This document shows, one piece after another, positions 10,679-21,054 of a stretch of DNA of 64,000 bases. Origin of the DNA: Nitzschia sp. pyKryTriq1 (Eukaryota; Bacillariophyta; Bacillariophyceae; Bacillariales; Bacillariaceae). Numbering within the stretch: the first letter of the stretch is position 1; each line of letters starts with the position of its first letter. The notes beneath the pieces are model-generated. The model had not been told where the DNA came from. It did not search any database and was given only the letters and a program-made list of their open reading frames with translations. The position numbers and the translations under genes were made by a program. Where the stretch lies: NCBI GenBank assembly GCA_956465555.1, contig OY101118.1, positions 744,001 through 808,000 on the forward strand. Direction: 5' to 3'.

Positions 10679-10783
10679 TATCCTGATTGCGTCGTGGAAT
10701 ACCCGAGGAGGATTGGGGATGGAGAGTGCAACGGTGGAACCTATGCAATGGAAAATTTTAGTGCTGGCGGTGACCACTGCTAG
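10679..10783 (+). pseudogene. Decayed third LNR module after the stop codon
   Basis: Directly after TAG 10676-10678, in the same frame, the sequence reads YPDCVVEYPRRIGDGECNGG, then TYAMENFSAGGDHC and a stop at about 10781. This aligns along its length with the two upstream LNR modules but has lost the ECG cysteine (now NFS) and the last DGDC spacing. It is a remnant of a longer ectodomain, or a read-through extension. The loss of conserved cysteines argues for decay. Confidence 0.75.
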
Positions 10784-11269
10784 TTCGTTGTTTTTTAAGC
10801 TCCACCAGCAAGGATGCATGGTAAATCAAAGACTCAAAGACAACAATGACTGCGTATCGCGTATCAACAATGGATTATCCTTGGATTACGGGAAGCAAAG
10901 CTTGCAGCCAAGCCATCCGAATGAAGAAGAAGAAGAGTCTCAATCATCATCATCATCATCATCATCGGAGATTTGGTCACGACGAGTTCCTATCCCGTCA
11001 ACCCGAATCCTACTATTTCATATTATAATACCGGTAGTAGACTACTTTATGTCATCTACTAGCTTGATGTAGTCTCGTACATTAGTAGTCTTCTATTGTC
11101 CTACTAGATAGCTGCGTTGTCACCGAGTTCGATTGGAGATCCCTCTTTTGACTCGAGGTAGTGATTGATCATTTCCATTGAATTCTTGTCTAGTGGTCTG
11201 ACTCGTCCATAGTACACCACTTGGCTGCCCGCCTTTCTTTAGCAGAAGAAGCTCGTCAAACATCTCACA
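10784..11269. other. Intergenic region
   Basis: No gene seen. It contains an (ATC)n microsatellite near 10938-10965 and short CTAGTAG-type words near 11030-11110. Confidence 0.35.
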
Positions 11270-11560
11270 AGCCTGGTGGTGGAAGCGGTATTACTGATCA
11301 CTTTTTTCTTATTGGCTTTCTTCTTGACCATGTTGGGAGATATCATGCTTTCTGATCAATCTTACGGTACCAGGTACCATCATTAATCGCAGTGCCTTGG
11401 ACGACTACTTGTTTGTTATCATCATCATCATCATCATCGTATTCTTCAACGACCGAGCGAGGACAAAACAATGTGAGTGAGTGAGTGATCGATGGTTCTA
11501 CGATAGCTATCGATCCACGTCTGAGATTAAAGTTTCAATTATGAGGAGGACACAAATACG
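11270..11560 (-). pseudogene. Degenerate copy of the ParB-fold gene 5' end and leader
   Basis: The + strand text here tracks that of about 7495-7760: TTCTTATT(G)GGCTTTCTTCTT-x-CCATGTTGGGAGATAT, then TTTCTGATCAATCT, TCGCAGTGCCTTG, TTTGTT(G/A)TCATCATC and TATCCACGTCTGAGAT. On the - strand the copy opens ATG at about 11331 with MVKKKANKKK (compare MAKKKPNKKN) and soon diverges to a stop. It therefore holds only the first codons and about 200 bases of upstream DNA. An expanded (ATC)n tract sits inside. A partial, ancient segmental duplication with no coding potential. Confidence 0.7.
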
Positions 11561-11935
11561 ACACAACTTCCGACATTCGACTCCGATCAACGTCATTCGA
11601 AACTTCGCTTTGCAGTGATTGAACTTTGAAACTCCGGGTACAAAGAACGCGCGGAGAATACGAGTACTCGTAACCCAGACAAACGCGAAAAGTACGAATA
11701 TCGTATGTGCGAATGTGTACAGTACTTGTACATACTTCCTGTAGAGTAGTGTACTTGTACCGTACACGTATGTACCAGATGGCTGTAAGCAGCAGACCTC
11801 CCTGCCTTCGCTAACACGCCTCTTCCGATCTCTGCAAATTACAGTAGTCTAAATGGTTTGAAGTTGTTTCGATCTCCCGAATACAACACTAAACGCCACA
11901 AGTATATCCTCTCCTGTTCCTATTGTGGCTTGAAC
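11561..11935. other. Intergenic / 5' leader of the metalloprotease gene
   Basis: Contains a dense cluster of palindromic GTAC words at 11650-11780 (TACGAGTACTCGTA, TGTACAGTACTTGTACA, GTACTTGTACCGTACACGTA). The protease frame is open upstream of its first ATG from about 11858, so a 5' exon or leader may lie here. Confidence 0.4.
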
Positions 11936-13171
11936 ATGGGAGATGGACGCTGCTCCCTCACCGAGAGGCCCTCGAATGCCGTGGATATGATCCAGCCGCT
12001 GCTTGATCACCACCAAGCGGAAAAAGAAGAGCAAAAACCCAACTTGTTCGATGACACGGTTGATTTTGGCACGGAAGGGACCAGTATTGCGTCCCCCCTC
12101 TCTGCCAGTCGACACAGTATGAGCAGTGTCACGCCATCAACGCAGCCAGAATTTGAGCACATTGACAACACGCGACTGGTTTACATACCAATAACTTTGC
12201 CCTGTGGCATCCAGGTTCAGTGCGCCCCCGATGTTCTGTCGAACTGTCCGATGATTTTGCGAAGCATACAAGCCGACTTGACACAAATCCTTAAAATCCT
12301 TCCATGGTCCGTTCATAGTTTGATCAAACGAACGAAGATCTGGGTGAACGCTTCCTACTCGTACGGACCGGGAGACGATCCTCGAGTCCTCCGTCACTCC
12401 ACAGCTCATCACGAAGAAGGCTGGTTAGTCCACTGCGCACGAGATCGACCCGAAAAGGCTCGCAGCATTGAGATTTACAGCTGCTTTGACTTTGAACGAA
12501 TGAGGCTACATTGGAATGGATGCGGCCTATTGCTCCATGAATTCTGCCATCTGATTCATCAATTTTGCCTGGGCTTGGATCATCCCGTGGTGGAGCAATT
12601 TTATGTCGAAGCCTACAAATCGGGGAGGTACGAAGAAACGCTGCGGAGGGACTGGGCTGGAAAGGCACAAGATTTTGATATGGCGTATGCTATGGTAGAT
12701 TTGAAGGAATTCTTTGCCGAGATGTCAGTGACGTATCTGAGCAACGGCTACACAGATTTGGATAAGTCGAACAAGTTTGTCATGGAAGATGGCTGTCCTC
12801 CGTTGCTGGAACCTGTTGTTACAAAACGAGTTTCGCGAAAGCATGGTTTGGAGGACAATCCCTATCACGACGAATCATCAGATGATAAATGCTCTTTTCT
12901 GTCAATACTGCGTAGAAGAAAAGCCGTGCCCAAACTACGAATGCTCGACCCCATCTGGCAGGAAGCTGCTATTGGACGTGGTTGTAGAGACATTACCCAC
13001 TGCAACAAATTTTACCCATTTACTCGAGGGCAATTAAAGTACCACGACCCAGCACTGTATATCGCTATGCGAAATTTGTGGAATGAAATTGCCATGTACG
13101 ACGATCCAGAAGAAGAATCATCGTCGTGCTGCCTAAGGCTTGCCAAATTCTTGCCCTCCATCACTCGATGA
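11936..13171 (+). CDS. Zincin-type metalloprotease (HExxH), uncharacterised
   Basis: 411 residues from the first in-frame ATG (11936). The frame is open for 26 more codons upstream without an ATG, so a spliced 5' exon cannot be excluded. After a low-complexity N-terminus, the domain contains GLLLHEFCHLIHQFCLGLDH (residues about 197-216), with a textbook HEFCH zinc motif. About 50 residues later comes DLKEFFAEMSVTYLSNGY, where the Glu of EFFAE could be the third zinc ligand of a gluzincin. This pairing (HExxH, then EFFAE plus Asn-Gly) is seen in secreted or cytosolic zincins of fungi and protists, but I cannot assign a MEROPS family with certainty. No signal peptide is visible. A catalytically competent peptidase is inferred from the intact motifs; the substrate is unknown. 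Confidence 0.75.
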   Translation: MGDGRCSLTERPSNAVDMIQPLLDHHQAEKEEQKPNLFDDTVDFGTEGTSIASPLSASRHSMSSVTPSTQPEFEHIDNTRLVYIPITLPCGIQVQCAPDVLSNCPMILRSIQADLTQILKILPWSVHSLIKRTKIWVNASYSYGPGDDPRVLRHSTAHHEEGWLVHCARDRPEKARSIEIYSCFDFERMRLHWNGCGLLLHEFCHLIHQFCLGLDHPVVEQFYVEAYKSGRYEETLRRDWAGKAQDFDMAYAMVDLKEFFAEMSVTYLSNGYTDLDKSNKFVMEDGCPPLLEPVVTKRVSRKHGLEDNPYHDESSDDKCSFLSILRRRKAVPKLRMLDPIWQEAAIGRGCRDITHCNKFYPFTRGQLKYHDPALYIAMRNLWNEIAMYDDPEEESSSCCLRLAKFLPSITR

Positions 13172-13284
13172 GAAAACGGATGCAACTGACAAGTATTTCG
13201 GTGCAGCGAAGATATTTGGATCATTGATTTCAGTACCTGGGAGGAGTCTATGTTTAAAGGTCTTCTGCATAGCTATCATCGCCA

Positions 13285-14951
13285 CTATCGTCTCCGTCTG
13301 GGCATTGGGAAAGTTGCAAGCATGGCGAACGAGAATTGTGAGATATCCTGTATGATGATTCTGAGCACACGACACGACACATCATCCTTACAGTATTGAA
13401 AGAATTGGTCCAACTCATAGACATTCTCTACGCTTCCCAAGAACACGGGGGTGCGCCCATGTATCTCTGTGGGTCGGACGTCGAGTATTCTACCCGTTCC
13501 CGTCGACCCAGCTCCGCCGGCTTGTTCCATGATCATCGACATGGGGGCACACTCATATAGAAGTCGAAGCTTGCCATTTGGATTTAACCGCGTGGCAGGG
13601 TATGCGTAAATACCACCGTTGATCAGAATGTTGTGAACATCAGCTACCAACGCACCAACGTAACGAGCAGTAGCCCTTTTTGTTGTTGTCAAGGTATTCA
13701 TATATTATGGTGTCAGCCACTCCATTTTTTAATGTCATAGAACAATCCAGTTTTGTTTTTGCGAAGGCACTTACTTCATCCCTGTGGAACTGGAGCCCGA
13801 CTTGATGGCGGTAAGGTACCGTTGGACCGGCTCCTCGAAGTCTCGGTAGTTTGCCTCGTTTAAACTGTAAATGTTCCCTTTGCGAGGGATACGAATATCT
13901 TTCAAAGTGTGAAGAAACCTACCACTGTCTGGGTCGAGAGTGAATCCATCCACACCGGATCCCATGGTCAGCACGAGGACCGTAGTGGCACTAAACAGAA
14001 AGGCATTAGAGATGAGACGGACAGCGCCCCTCAAAACAGATACATACAACTACCCAAATGATAGAATGGCACTACGAGTACTTACGAAAATAGGCAATAT
14101 CCCGAAGCAACTAGAGAGCTGCCGTCCTGCAGAAATGTGGAAGTGTCTACTGTCGACCCTGGTTGCTTTTTGTAAATGCCAAAAATACTTCCGACGGGCA
14201 AGGATGAATCAATATTCTTCGACCCATCGATTGGATCAAAGACGGCAATATAATCACCGACCGCAAATGCAGAATCCATCTATATACATAGAAGGAACAA
14301 ATATTGTGAATCACAAAAAAGGAAAGAAACAATGCCGTATCATGGAATGTCATTCTCTCGTTTTCAAAGTAGTCGTACCATAACGTCGGAGCAGCACCTC
14401 GGTTCGTCTTCCTCCTCAGATGCCACCGAATGAATCGAAGAGCTACTCCCACAGAACGCTCGTAACATGATAGTATTGCACAAAACATCCAGTTGCTGCT
14501 GCACTTCTCCCTGAATATTTGCATCTAATTGTTCGCCATCCTTGCCGACGGCGGCTCCATACAAGTCATCAGTTTGTGCCCGCTGTACGATTCGATTGAT
14601 TTGTTTGCAAGATTCTGCCACTGACAATAGGACGCGTTCCAGGTCTCTCAGATCAGCCCGTTTCCAGCATTCAATTTCTAGGTACCGTTGGAAGGTTTTG
14701 AGATTTTTCTTCTTGGGGCTCAAAATGGCCGGAGGACTCGGCCCGGACGACATCCGAAGCTGATGAGAGGAAAAGGGACGGGAGGATTGCAACATATTGT
14801 GCGTGCCGTACTCGAGATTGCTCTTTGATGTCTTACTCATGGAGCGACATCCATAGTTAGTAGAAGATTGAGAAATTTGAAAGCCATTGACCACGCCCAA
14901 AAATGCGAGCAAGAAGAATGGAAGAATGACGACCATCACTTGACAAATCAT
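13285..14951 (-). CDS. FBP: Plastid fructose-1,6-bisphosphatase
   Basis: Four exons on the minus strand: 14951-14379, 14279-14086, 13990-13775 and 13675-13285, with introns of 99, 95 and 99 nt; the GTAAGT donors of introns 2 and 3 are clear. This gives about 457 residues. The start is [20 protein letters not shown], a signal peptide ending GVVNG|F, the phenylalanine cleavage context of diatom plastid presequences. The FBPase fold is continuous over the splices: [27 protein letters not shown] (metal-binding Glu pair), [15 protein letters not shown] (metal/phosphate loop), [35 protein letters not shown], and [20 protein letters not shown] (sugar-phosphate lysine). It hydrolyses fructose-1,6-bisphosphate in the Calvin cycle. 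The loop reads DGSKNID where most enzymes have DGSSNID. The last ~25 codons after [16 protein letters not shown] are atypical; a further intron with donor GTAAGG near 13390 is possible. Confidence 0.88.
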
Positions 14952-15728
14952 GGCTTTGATCGGATAATAATGTTGGGTGATGATGTGCTGCCGATGAAAG
15001 CTTTTCGTGCGTGCTTCTACCAAAGCAAGAGAGGAACTCGATGCAAATCTTCTTGGAGACAGGAAATCACAGGAAAATGTGACGCAAGGAAAGAATCCCG
15101 TCCAACAGATAAACAAGGATTGTCACTCTCTTGCTGCAGCACCATCATCCCCATCATCCATCATTGTCTTTCGTTTGATGAGTGCGGCAAAACCACGAAT
15201 TTTTTCTCCTAGTGATGTTGTGCGTGTTTTGTGCGTGTCAGGTTGTATGAGTACGTCCATCGTACGTCCGTCCTGCGTAATACAGTCTCGCGCCAAAAAA
15301 GAAAAAAGATATTCTTGCGGACAAAGAACAGACGATATAAATTCCGTCCGCGTGGAACCGGCGCGACTACGAATGAACGAATGAATCCAGCAGACAACCC
15401 ATAGTTCTATTCCAGACCTCTCTACTCGTAGTCATCTAAGAATAGCTTGTCCTCCGTATGATAGCTACTCGAACACTACATTGAGGGGAAGAAACTTTGC
15501 CTTCATTCACGCATACAGGAACATGAAGACTAAAGTAGAGGCAATTTAGTACTTTAGAGTACTAGATCATGGATCATGTACGTTTTCTCGACTGCCAAAA
15601 AATACGTTTGGCAAGAAGATTTCAGTCTACTGTATGGTATCCGAGAGACACCGATCGATCTTTCACTATGCCTGCCTTCATGGCAGCCAAGGAAAACACG
15701 AGCTCTCTCTCTCTCTCTCTCTTCTGCT
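14952..15728. other. Intergenic region between FBPase and CAAX protease
   Basis: 5' region of the FBPase gene. A (CT)n run at about 15702-15722 and CTCGTAG/TACTAGA words are visible. No gene is supported; the 90- to 125-codon frames here are non-protein-like. Confidence 0.35.
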
Positions 15729-16751
15729 CTACTTGACCGAGGACCCATAGACAGCCAACGGGAGTTGAGCAGGCAAGGGTAGCAGCAATCCACTAGAGAA
15801 ACCCCACTTGAAAGCAAAAACTCCAATGATAAAAGCAGCCAAGAGAATCACTTTGTGTCGATACATTGGGTGATTTGGTTGAACAAAATTGAAATCAGGA
15901 AGTCCCATCCAGTTGCAGTATGCATGACTCATAGTTACAGCTGTCACAGACCCAGTTCGGATAAAAGCGTACGCCGAGTAGGATCCGAACAACGAGGTGT
16001 ACACAAATTGAAATGCAGTGACAATCAACACCGATTGCAGACGCTCACCCTTGGAGAGTCGAGCCATGGCATGGTGAATATGGGCCACTCCAAAACACAA
16101 TGGCGACACCAGAGTAACCCGCAGTGGAGACATCCCCGATCCAAGCAATGCAGGGACCATCACACCTCGAAAAACTACCTCCTCGGTCCACGGGGCGACT
16201 ACCAGATTTCGGATGTTCTTCCATCTTTCCTCAGGCGTGAGAGGAGCTATGAATGAGAACAAAGTCGGCTGTATCAGGCGTTGAAAGACTTCTTGGACGT
16301 AAGACTGTGTTGGTTTCTTTCCTCGAACTAGGGCCGCGTTTCGAATTTCTGATACTCGGAGCAAACCTGCCACAATCGAGCCAAAATACAAAAGGATAGT
16401 ATGCATCAAAACGCCCAGGATGAATTTTCGGTCAAACACAAGCTTGAAGATATCAAAGGTTGCTGAATCATTGTCCTCGTCGAAATCTGCACAAAAGAAA
16501 AGCGGATATGTAGCGATGGCTCCCGCGGAGACAACCAAAGAAGCGAGTGATCTGTACTGGATATGCCGAGCATGATCTCTGTCCAATTTCCGAACTTTCC
16601 TAGGAACCAAAAGATACAGTGCACCGACATAGGCAGAGGCCAATCCCAAACAGTATAACACCGCGAGGGTTTGGCTGTAGCCGCCGCGATGGTTACATCG
16701 TTGACCAAAATGCCAGCTTGACAGCAGAATCCTCTTGATCTTGCCGATCAT
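15729..16751 (-). CDS. RCE1: CAAX prenyl endopeptidase, RCE1/CPBP type
   Basis: Single exon, 340 residues from ATG 16751. Multi-pass membrane protein with about eight hydrophobic helices. The ABI/CPBP motifs are complete: motif 1 APWTEEVVFRGVMVPAL (Glu-Glu pair plus Arg), motif 2 FGVAHIHHA (catalytic His), and motif 3 MSHAYCNWMGLPDF (His and Asn). These match the RCE1 branch, including the GLP after the Asn. RCE1 acts in the ER membrane and removes the AAX tripeptide from farnesylated or geranylgeranylated CAAX proteins such as Ras/Rho-like GTPases, after prenyltransferase and before ICMT. Length agrees with yeast and animal RCE1 (about 310-330). No intron is needed. Confidence 0.9.
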   Translation of the reverse strand: MIGKIKRILLSSWHFGQRCNHRGGYSQTLAVLYCLGLASAYVGALYLLVPRKVRKLDRDHARHIQYRSLASLVVSAGAIATYPLFFCADFDEDNDSATFDIFKLVFDRKFILGVLMHTILLYFGSIVAGLLRVSEIRNAALVRGKKPTQSYVQEVFQRLIQPTLFSFIAPLTPEERWKNIRNLVVAPWTEEVVFRGVMVPALLGSGMSPLRVTLVSPLCFGVAHIHHAMARLSKGERLQSVLIVTAFQFVYTSLFGSYSAYAFIRTGSVTAVTMSHAYCNWMGLPDFNFVQPNHPMYRHKVILLAAFIIGVFAFKWGFSSGLLLPLPAQLPLAVYGSSVK

Positions 16752-17125
16752 CGTATCATACGTGATTATAAGCTGTCTTCTGGTTCAGTTGATTTGCTGT
16801 TCCAAGGGCAAAAGTACTACCGGTAGACTACAATATCATGTTGAGTAGGGATGAATTTGTGCTCAAGGGAGTGGAAGATGGAAATGGATGACTTTGAGGT
16901 TTGAGGTTTGAGGGAAGTCAGGTCAAGGGTCAAAGGGGTCATCGCGTGGATCATCGAGGCAGATCCAGGCGAGATCCTCGCGAATTGGATCCAGTCGTGC
17001 GTGAAAAAGATTACTGTACTGGTGCACATGCAGTACCGGTACACACGTACGCTCGTAGGTTTTAGTCTCGAGTTGGCATGTAGTCGTAGTAGTCATCACC
17101 AGACGCAACTATAACTCCTAGGTAA
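16752..17125. other. Intergenic region
   Basis: Between RCE1 (-) and the end of the SETD9-like gene (-). It carries short direct repeats (GAGGTTTGAGGTTTGAGG at 16892-16911; GGTCAAGGGTCAAAGGGGTC at 16921-16940) and a GTAC palindrome cluster (TACTGTACTGGTGC, GCAGTACCGGTACAC) at 17015-17050. Confidence 0.4.
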
Positions 17126-18863
17126 CTATGATGTACCCGTATGGTTCATACCTCTATCGTTTATCGGGAATGCAGGAGTAAGGTAGTAGAGAGCTTGTCC
17201 GAGTGCAATAGCAAGACCCATCGTAATTACTCCTAATGTGTTACTCTGTACAGTACCATCATTGACCGGCTGCAGGATCGCAAACAGCTGTTTCGTCAAC
17301 TGCGGTCGACCAGCACGTCTGTGATCAACTTTGAATATACGAAACGTAGTATGGTCAAATCTTACTTTGGTCTTCGGGTTCCGGTTCGTCGTAGGTATTG
17401 TCCTCAACTGTGTGATACCATGATGGTAGCCTCGACGTCATGAGGCGGTAGTCATAGAATATTTCCTCATTGCAGATATCTCTTGTCGCGATCAAGCACA
17501 TCCCATGCATATCCACCGCCTCGCGATCCCAGAGGCTACCCGCGAGGGTCAACGCCCGTGGCCTTGCATACGTATTGGGAATGTAATGCTTCAATGATGA
17601 GCCCAGATCCATACCTTGAGTGAAATTGACCATGATACACCGGCAATTTGGGGGTTTGGTTGGCGTTGGATGGTTCACGACATGACCGAGTGCCATCATG
17701 TTTGTGTTATTACCCGTCAAGACAGTATAGGGCGACTTACGAGAGTCAATCATAAAGTCGTCAGCTCGCAGAGACATCTGGTAGTGATCATTCTTTTCCA
17801 GCTGTCGTTCCACTTCTACAGGTAAATTCACCAGATGCTCCTTGGACCATACCTCACCAGGCTGGAACGCCAAGATGGATCCCGCCTTGGCGTATCCATC
17901 GACAAATACCCCTCGTCCGGCTCCAGCAATCGAAGATCGAAGAGCAACAACAGAAAACCCCCATTCGCTCCTCATTTTTGTGGCTCTACAAATGTTGATT
18001 GCTTGATAGTGCCGTATCAGTTGATTTCGATCAGCGTCGATGGTCTCATGGTACCCGAAATTGTCTGCATCGACCCAACTCACTTGTTTGGCGCCCGTTG
18101 ATACCACGCCCTCCGAGTCCTCTCCTTCCATGACTTGAGACGCATCCTTATTTCGTGCTTCTCGGTATTCCGTACGCTTTTGGATCAAAGTTTCCAGAGC
18201 TCCTCGTCGAATTTCAAAATAGGCCGCCGGCGAGGCTCCCTTGGGTGCTTGCTGGGGCGTTGGATTTGCGAGTTCATCAATGGTTCGTTCCAGCTCAAGC
18301 TGTAAAGTTTGATCCAAAACGCCACTCCCTGTAACGTCACTAGTATCATCCAAATCAAAGGCTAGACTTTCATCAACCCTTCGCATGGCTCGAAACAGCT
18401 CTACCACTTGCGTTTCCAAGGTCGTTTGAAGTTCATGTCGCAGTTGCAAAATAGTCTTACCATCCAAATCTTTCAATTCCAAACTTTCGAAGGCCATATC
18501 AATGACCTCTTCTCGGTCTTTTGCAGGATTTTCCAATGAAATCCGACGAAACTCGAGGGCCAACAAGGCGAGCGTCGCATCTTTACGTTCTTGGATCCGC
18601 CGTGGGCTATCGGCATCATCTCCTCCTCGAGTACGAGCTGAACCTAGCTGAGCACCACTGTCTCGCCCCGAATCGGGACGAGAAAAGGGATTCCACCATG
18701 CATGAGGCGACCGCGAAGAAGAGTAGTCGCGATACAGCGAGGAGCATTGTTTGGATCGCGGTGGGGGTGTTGGCGGCGATGGCAAGAACGTCGAGGCACT
18801 TCCTAAAAGTCGTCGTCGTGGTAGAATCCCAGCAAGGTTCCTCGTCACTGAAGTGATGGGCAT
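17126..18863 (-). CDS. SETD9-like SET-domain protein with predicted C-terminal membrane exon
   Basis: Main exon 18863-17366 (ATG 18863). It begins with an Arg/Ser-rich, acid-free stretch (RNLAGILPRRRLLGSAST) typical of a mitochondrial or organellar presequence. A helical region follows (100-250), then a SET domain: SSIAGAGRGVFVDGYAKAGS, VLAFQPGEVW-like, GNNTNMMALGHVVNHPTP (SET NH motif), CLIATRDICNEEIFYDYRL (ELxxDY-type motif) and PSWYH. This arrangement matches SETD9 proteins. The frame would stop 3 codons after a perfect donor (AA|GTAAGA at 17365). Splicing to TTAG|GA at 17233/17232 keeps phase and adds VITMGLAIALGQALYYLTPA, a clear membrane helix, before a stop at 17126, for about 534 residues. 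The SET call is firm; the added tail exon is my inference from phase and composition. Its methylation substrate is unknown. Confidence 0.75.
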
Positions 18864-19410
18864 GTTTTGATCATCTCTATATTCGTAAAGAAAAGGTATA
18901 AGACTAAAAGATTACTCAGCCCGGCGTCTCAAGTCTTTCTGGCCTTTCTTATTTGTCATCATCGATGATGCTTCCATCATCCATATCCCCCTCGAGGCGT
19001 GAGAAACGTGTGGCTCTCAGCTTTTTTCATCGAAGGTCAGAGACCTCTTCGGCTTCGTCTCTAGTCTAGTTGATTGCGACGACTACTCGACCGACGGTCC
19101 CCCTTATAGAATCAAATGAATCAATCGTCCACCAGATATGATAGCGAGAGTGATTCCGCGTCGGACAGATGTGCGAGATGTCTCGCTCGATCCGGTCGCA
19201 TCTCAGCGCGGTCACATGACCCGCGACGGACTTTATTTCCCATGCGACCGTCTATTATTACCGGTATGCATGTACTCGCATACGAGTACTGGTACCAGTA
19301 CCGTCTCCTCATAAAAACACAACCCTAAATGAACAATTCGTAGAGGTTGAAGGTAGTGGTGCGGTATACCAACCCAACATTTGTATTGCAAGTCCAGTAG
19401 AATTGCAACA
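18864..19410. other. Divergent intergenic region between SETD9-like and sulfatase 1
   Basis: No gene. It holds an inverted-repeat-like segment (TCATCATCGATGATGCTTCCATCATCC at about 18957-18983) and a palindrome cluster at 19258-19305 (CATACGAGTACTGGTACCAGTACCG) close to the likely sulfatase 1 promoter. Confidence 0.4.
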
Positions 19411-21054
19411 ATGGCGGTACCGGTAACTCCACGTCGTGGTGTACTTTCACCTCGTGGCAGACGTACTTTTTCTAGTAGTACCGTGAAGCAGTTATATGGA
19501 GTGGTTGCAATCTTAGCGCTGGTAAATCTGATGCTTACCGTGTTGCAGTATGGTTCCCAGGTCGAAGTCAGCATGGGGGGTATGTCGTCAGCACGTTTAA
19601 TGGATAATGTGATTTCCACTCCCGCCGCATCTGACTTTCGACGACGCGAAAAGGAGCAAGAGAAGCAAGAAGAACCCCCCGCGCTCGACGAGCCCTTGAA
19701 TATCATGTTTTTCTACGCGGATGATTGGACGATGAAAGTGCTGGGGAAATTGAATCCATTAGTGCAAACACCAAACATCGATAAAATGGCAGACAATGGA
19801 ATTCTATTTACGAACAACTGCGTAACCACAAGCACGTGCTGGATCTCGCGAGCTACTATGCTCACTGGAACCTATGCGAGTCGGCATCAGTTTCTCTCCC
19901 CTCACCAAGATACATTATTTCGAACTCATCCTTGGAATGAAACCGTCTTCCCACTATTGAAATCCAACGGCTATTACACCGGTATTGTGGGGAAGTGGCA
20001 TTCGCCGCAACCAAAGGCAGAGATGGAAATGGCGTTTAATTCCAAACGCTGCTATTTTGGAAGCCACTGGGTGCCTAGAAGAGACGGCCAACTGCATCAC
20101 GTCACGGATCTGAATTTGCAAGATTCTTTGGAGTTTTTGCAGAAACGTCCCAAGGACAAGAAGTTTGCCCTCGTGGTCTCCTTTTTTGCAACCCACGCCT
20201 GGGACGGCCATGTTCCTACGTATCAGAACACCAATGAAACGAATGCTCGTTATTACAATGATGTGACCATTCCGACACCCAAGACGAACACGGACTCGCA
20301 TTGGAAGCGCATGCCATACTTTTTTCACACGAAGCAAAATGCCGGACACCGTCGGTATCGCGAGCGATTTGATCCTCCCAATTTTCAGGAGAATATCAAG
20401 GGATTGTATCGTATGGCTACTCATGTTGACGAAGCGGTGGGGAAACTCATCCAAACTCTCAAGGATCAAGGAGTTTACGACAAGACACTTCTCATCTTTA
20501 GCACCGATAACGGTAATCTACATGGCGAGCACGAGCTCGCCGAAAAGTGGGTTCCATATGAAGAGTCGATTCGAGTACCATTGATTATCGTTGATCCTCG
20601 AATGCACAAGTCGCAGCACGGAACGCGCAACGAAGAGTTTACACTGAGCATCGACTTGGCGCCTACGATGTTGGGTGCGGCAAAGATAAGTCCGAGTGGT
20701 TTCATGCAGGGCCGAGATATGGCTAGTCTATATTTACCGAAGAGGGACTCGGAGCCGGTGCGATGGCGGCAGGATTGGTTTTATGAATACAATCGAGGAG
20801 ATCCCATCACTGCTGAGGGACACCAAGTAAAAGACGGGATCGATGCTTCTTTTGCTCTGATTACGAAAGAATGGAAGTACATCTACTGGCCGCACCACAA
20901 GTACGAGCAAATCTTCCACCTAAGTGAGGACCCATTTGAAGAGTACGATGTTTTCAACAGGTCTCAAATAATTCCTACGGATGATGTATATTTCAAGTTG
21001 CGTGCTCGGTATGAAGTCCTGAAGAGCTGGGTGCAAAGTGGCAATCGGGTATAA
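19411..21054 (+). CDS. Sulfatase 1 of the tandem array (type II membrane anchor)
   Basis: 547 residues from ATG 19411 (the MAVP start conserved in paralogues 3 and 4). A basic N-terminus and one hydrophobic helix (about 30-48) form a signal anchor, so the enzyme faces the lumen or outside. The alkaline-phosphatase-superfamily sulfatase fold is complete. Metal Asp pair: YADDW. Nucleophile region: TSTCWISRATMLTGTYASRH, with Cys in the C-x-x-S-R-x4-TG frame (Pro of CxPxR replaced by Ile). Lys/His: VGKWH. Catalytic His: FFATHAWDGH. Second metal pair: FSTDNGNLHGEHELAEKW. C-terminal KYIYWPHHKYEQ is the family's closing strand. The Cys must be converted to formylglycine. Such enzymes hydrolyse sulfate esters, probably of sulfated polysaccharides or small sulfate esters; substrate unknown. 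Confidence 0.88.
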   Translation: MAVPVTPRRGVLSPRGRRTFSSSTVKQLYGVVAILALVNLMLTVLQYGSQVEVSMGGMSSARLMDNVISTPAASDFRRREKEQEKQEEPPALDEPLNIMFFYADDWTMKVLGKLNPLVQTPNIDKMADNGILFTNNCVTTSTCWISRATMLTGTYASRHQFLSPHQDTLFRTHPWNETVFPLLKSNGYYTGIVGKWHSPQPKAEMEMAFNSKRCYFGSHWVPRRDGQLHHVTDLNLQDSLEFLQKRPKDKKFALVVSFFATHAWDGHVPTYQNTNETNARYYNDVTIPTPKTNTDSHWKRMPYFFHTKQNAGHRRYRERFDPPNFQENIKGLYRMATHVDEAVGKLIQTLKDQGVYDKTLLIFSTDNGNLHGEHELAEKWVPYEESIRVPLIIVDPRMHKSQHGTRNEEFTLSIDLAPTMLGAAKISPSGFMQGRDMASLYLPKRDSEPVRWRQDWFYEYNRGDPITAEGHQVKDGIDASFALITKEWKYIYWPHHKYEQIFHLSEDPFEEYDVFNRSQIIPTDDVYFKLRARYEVLKSWVQSGNRV

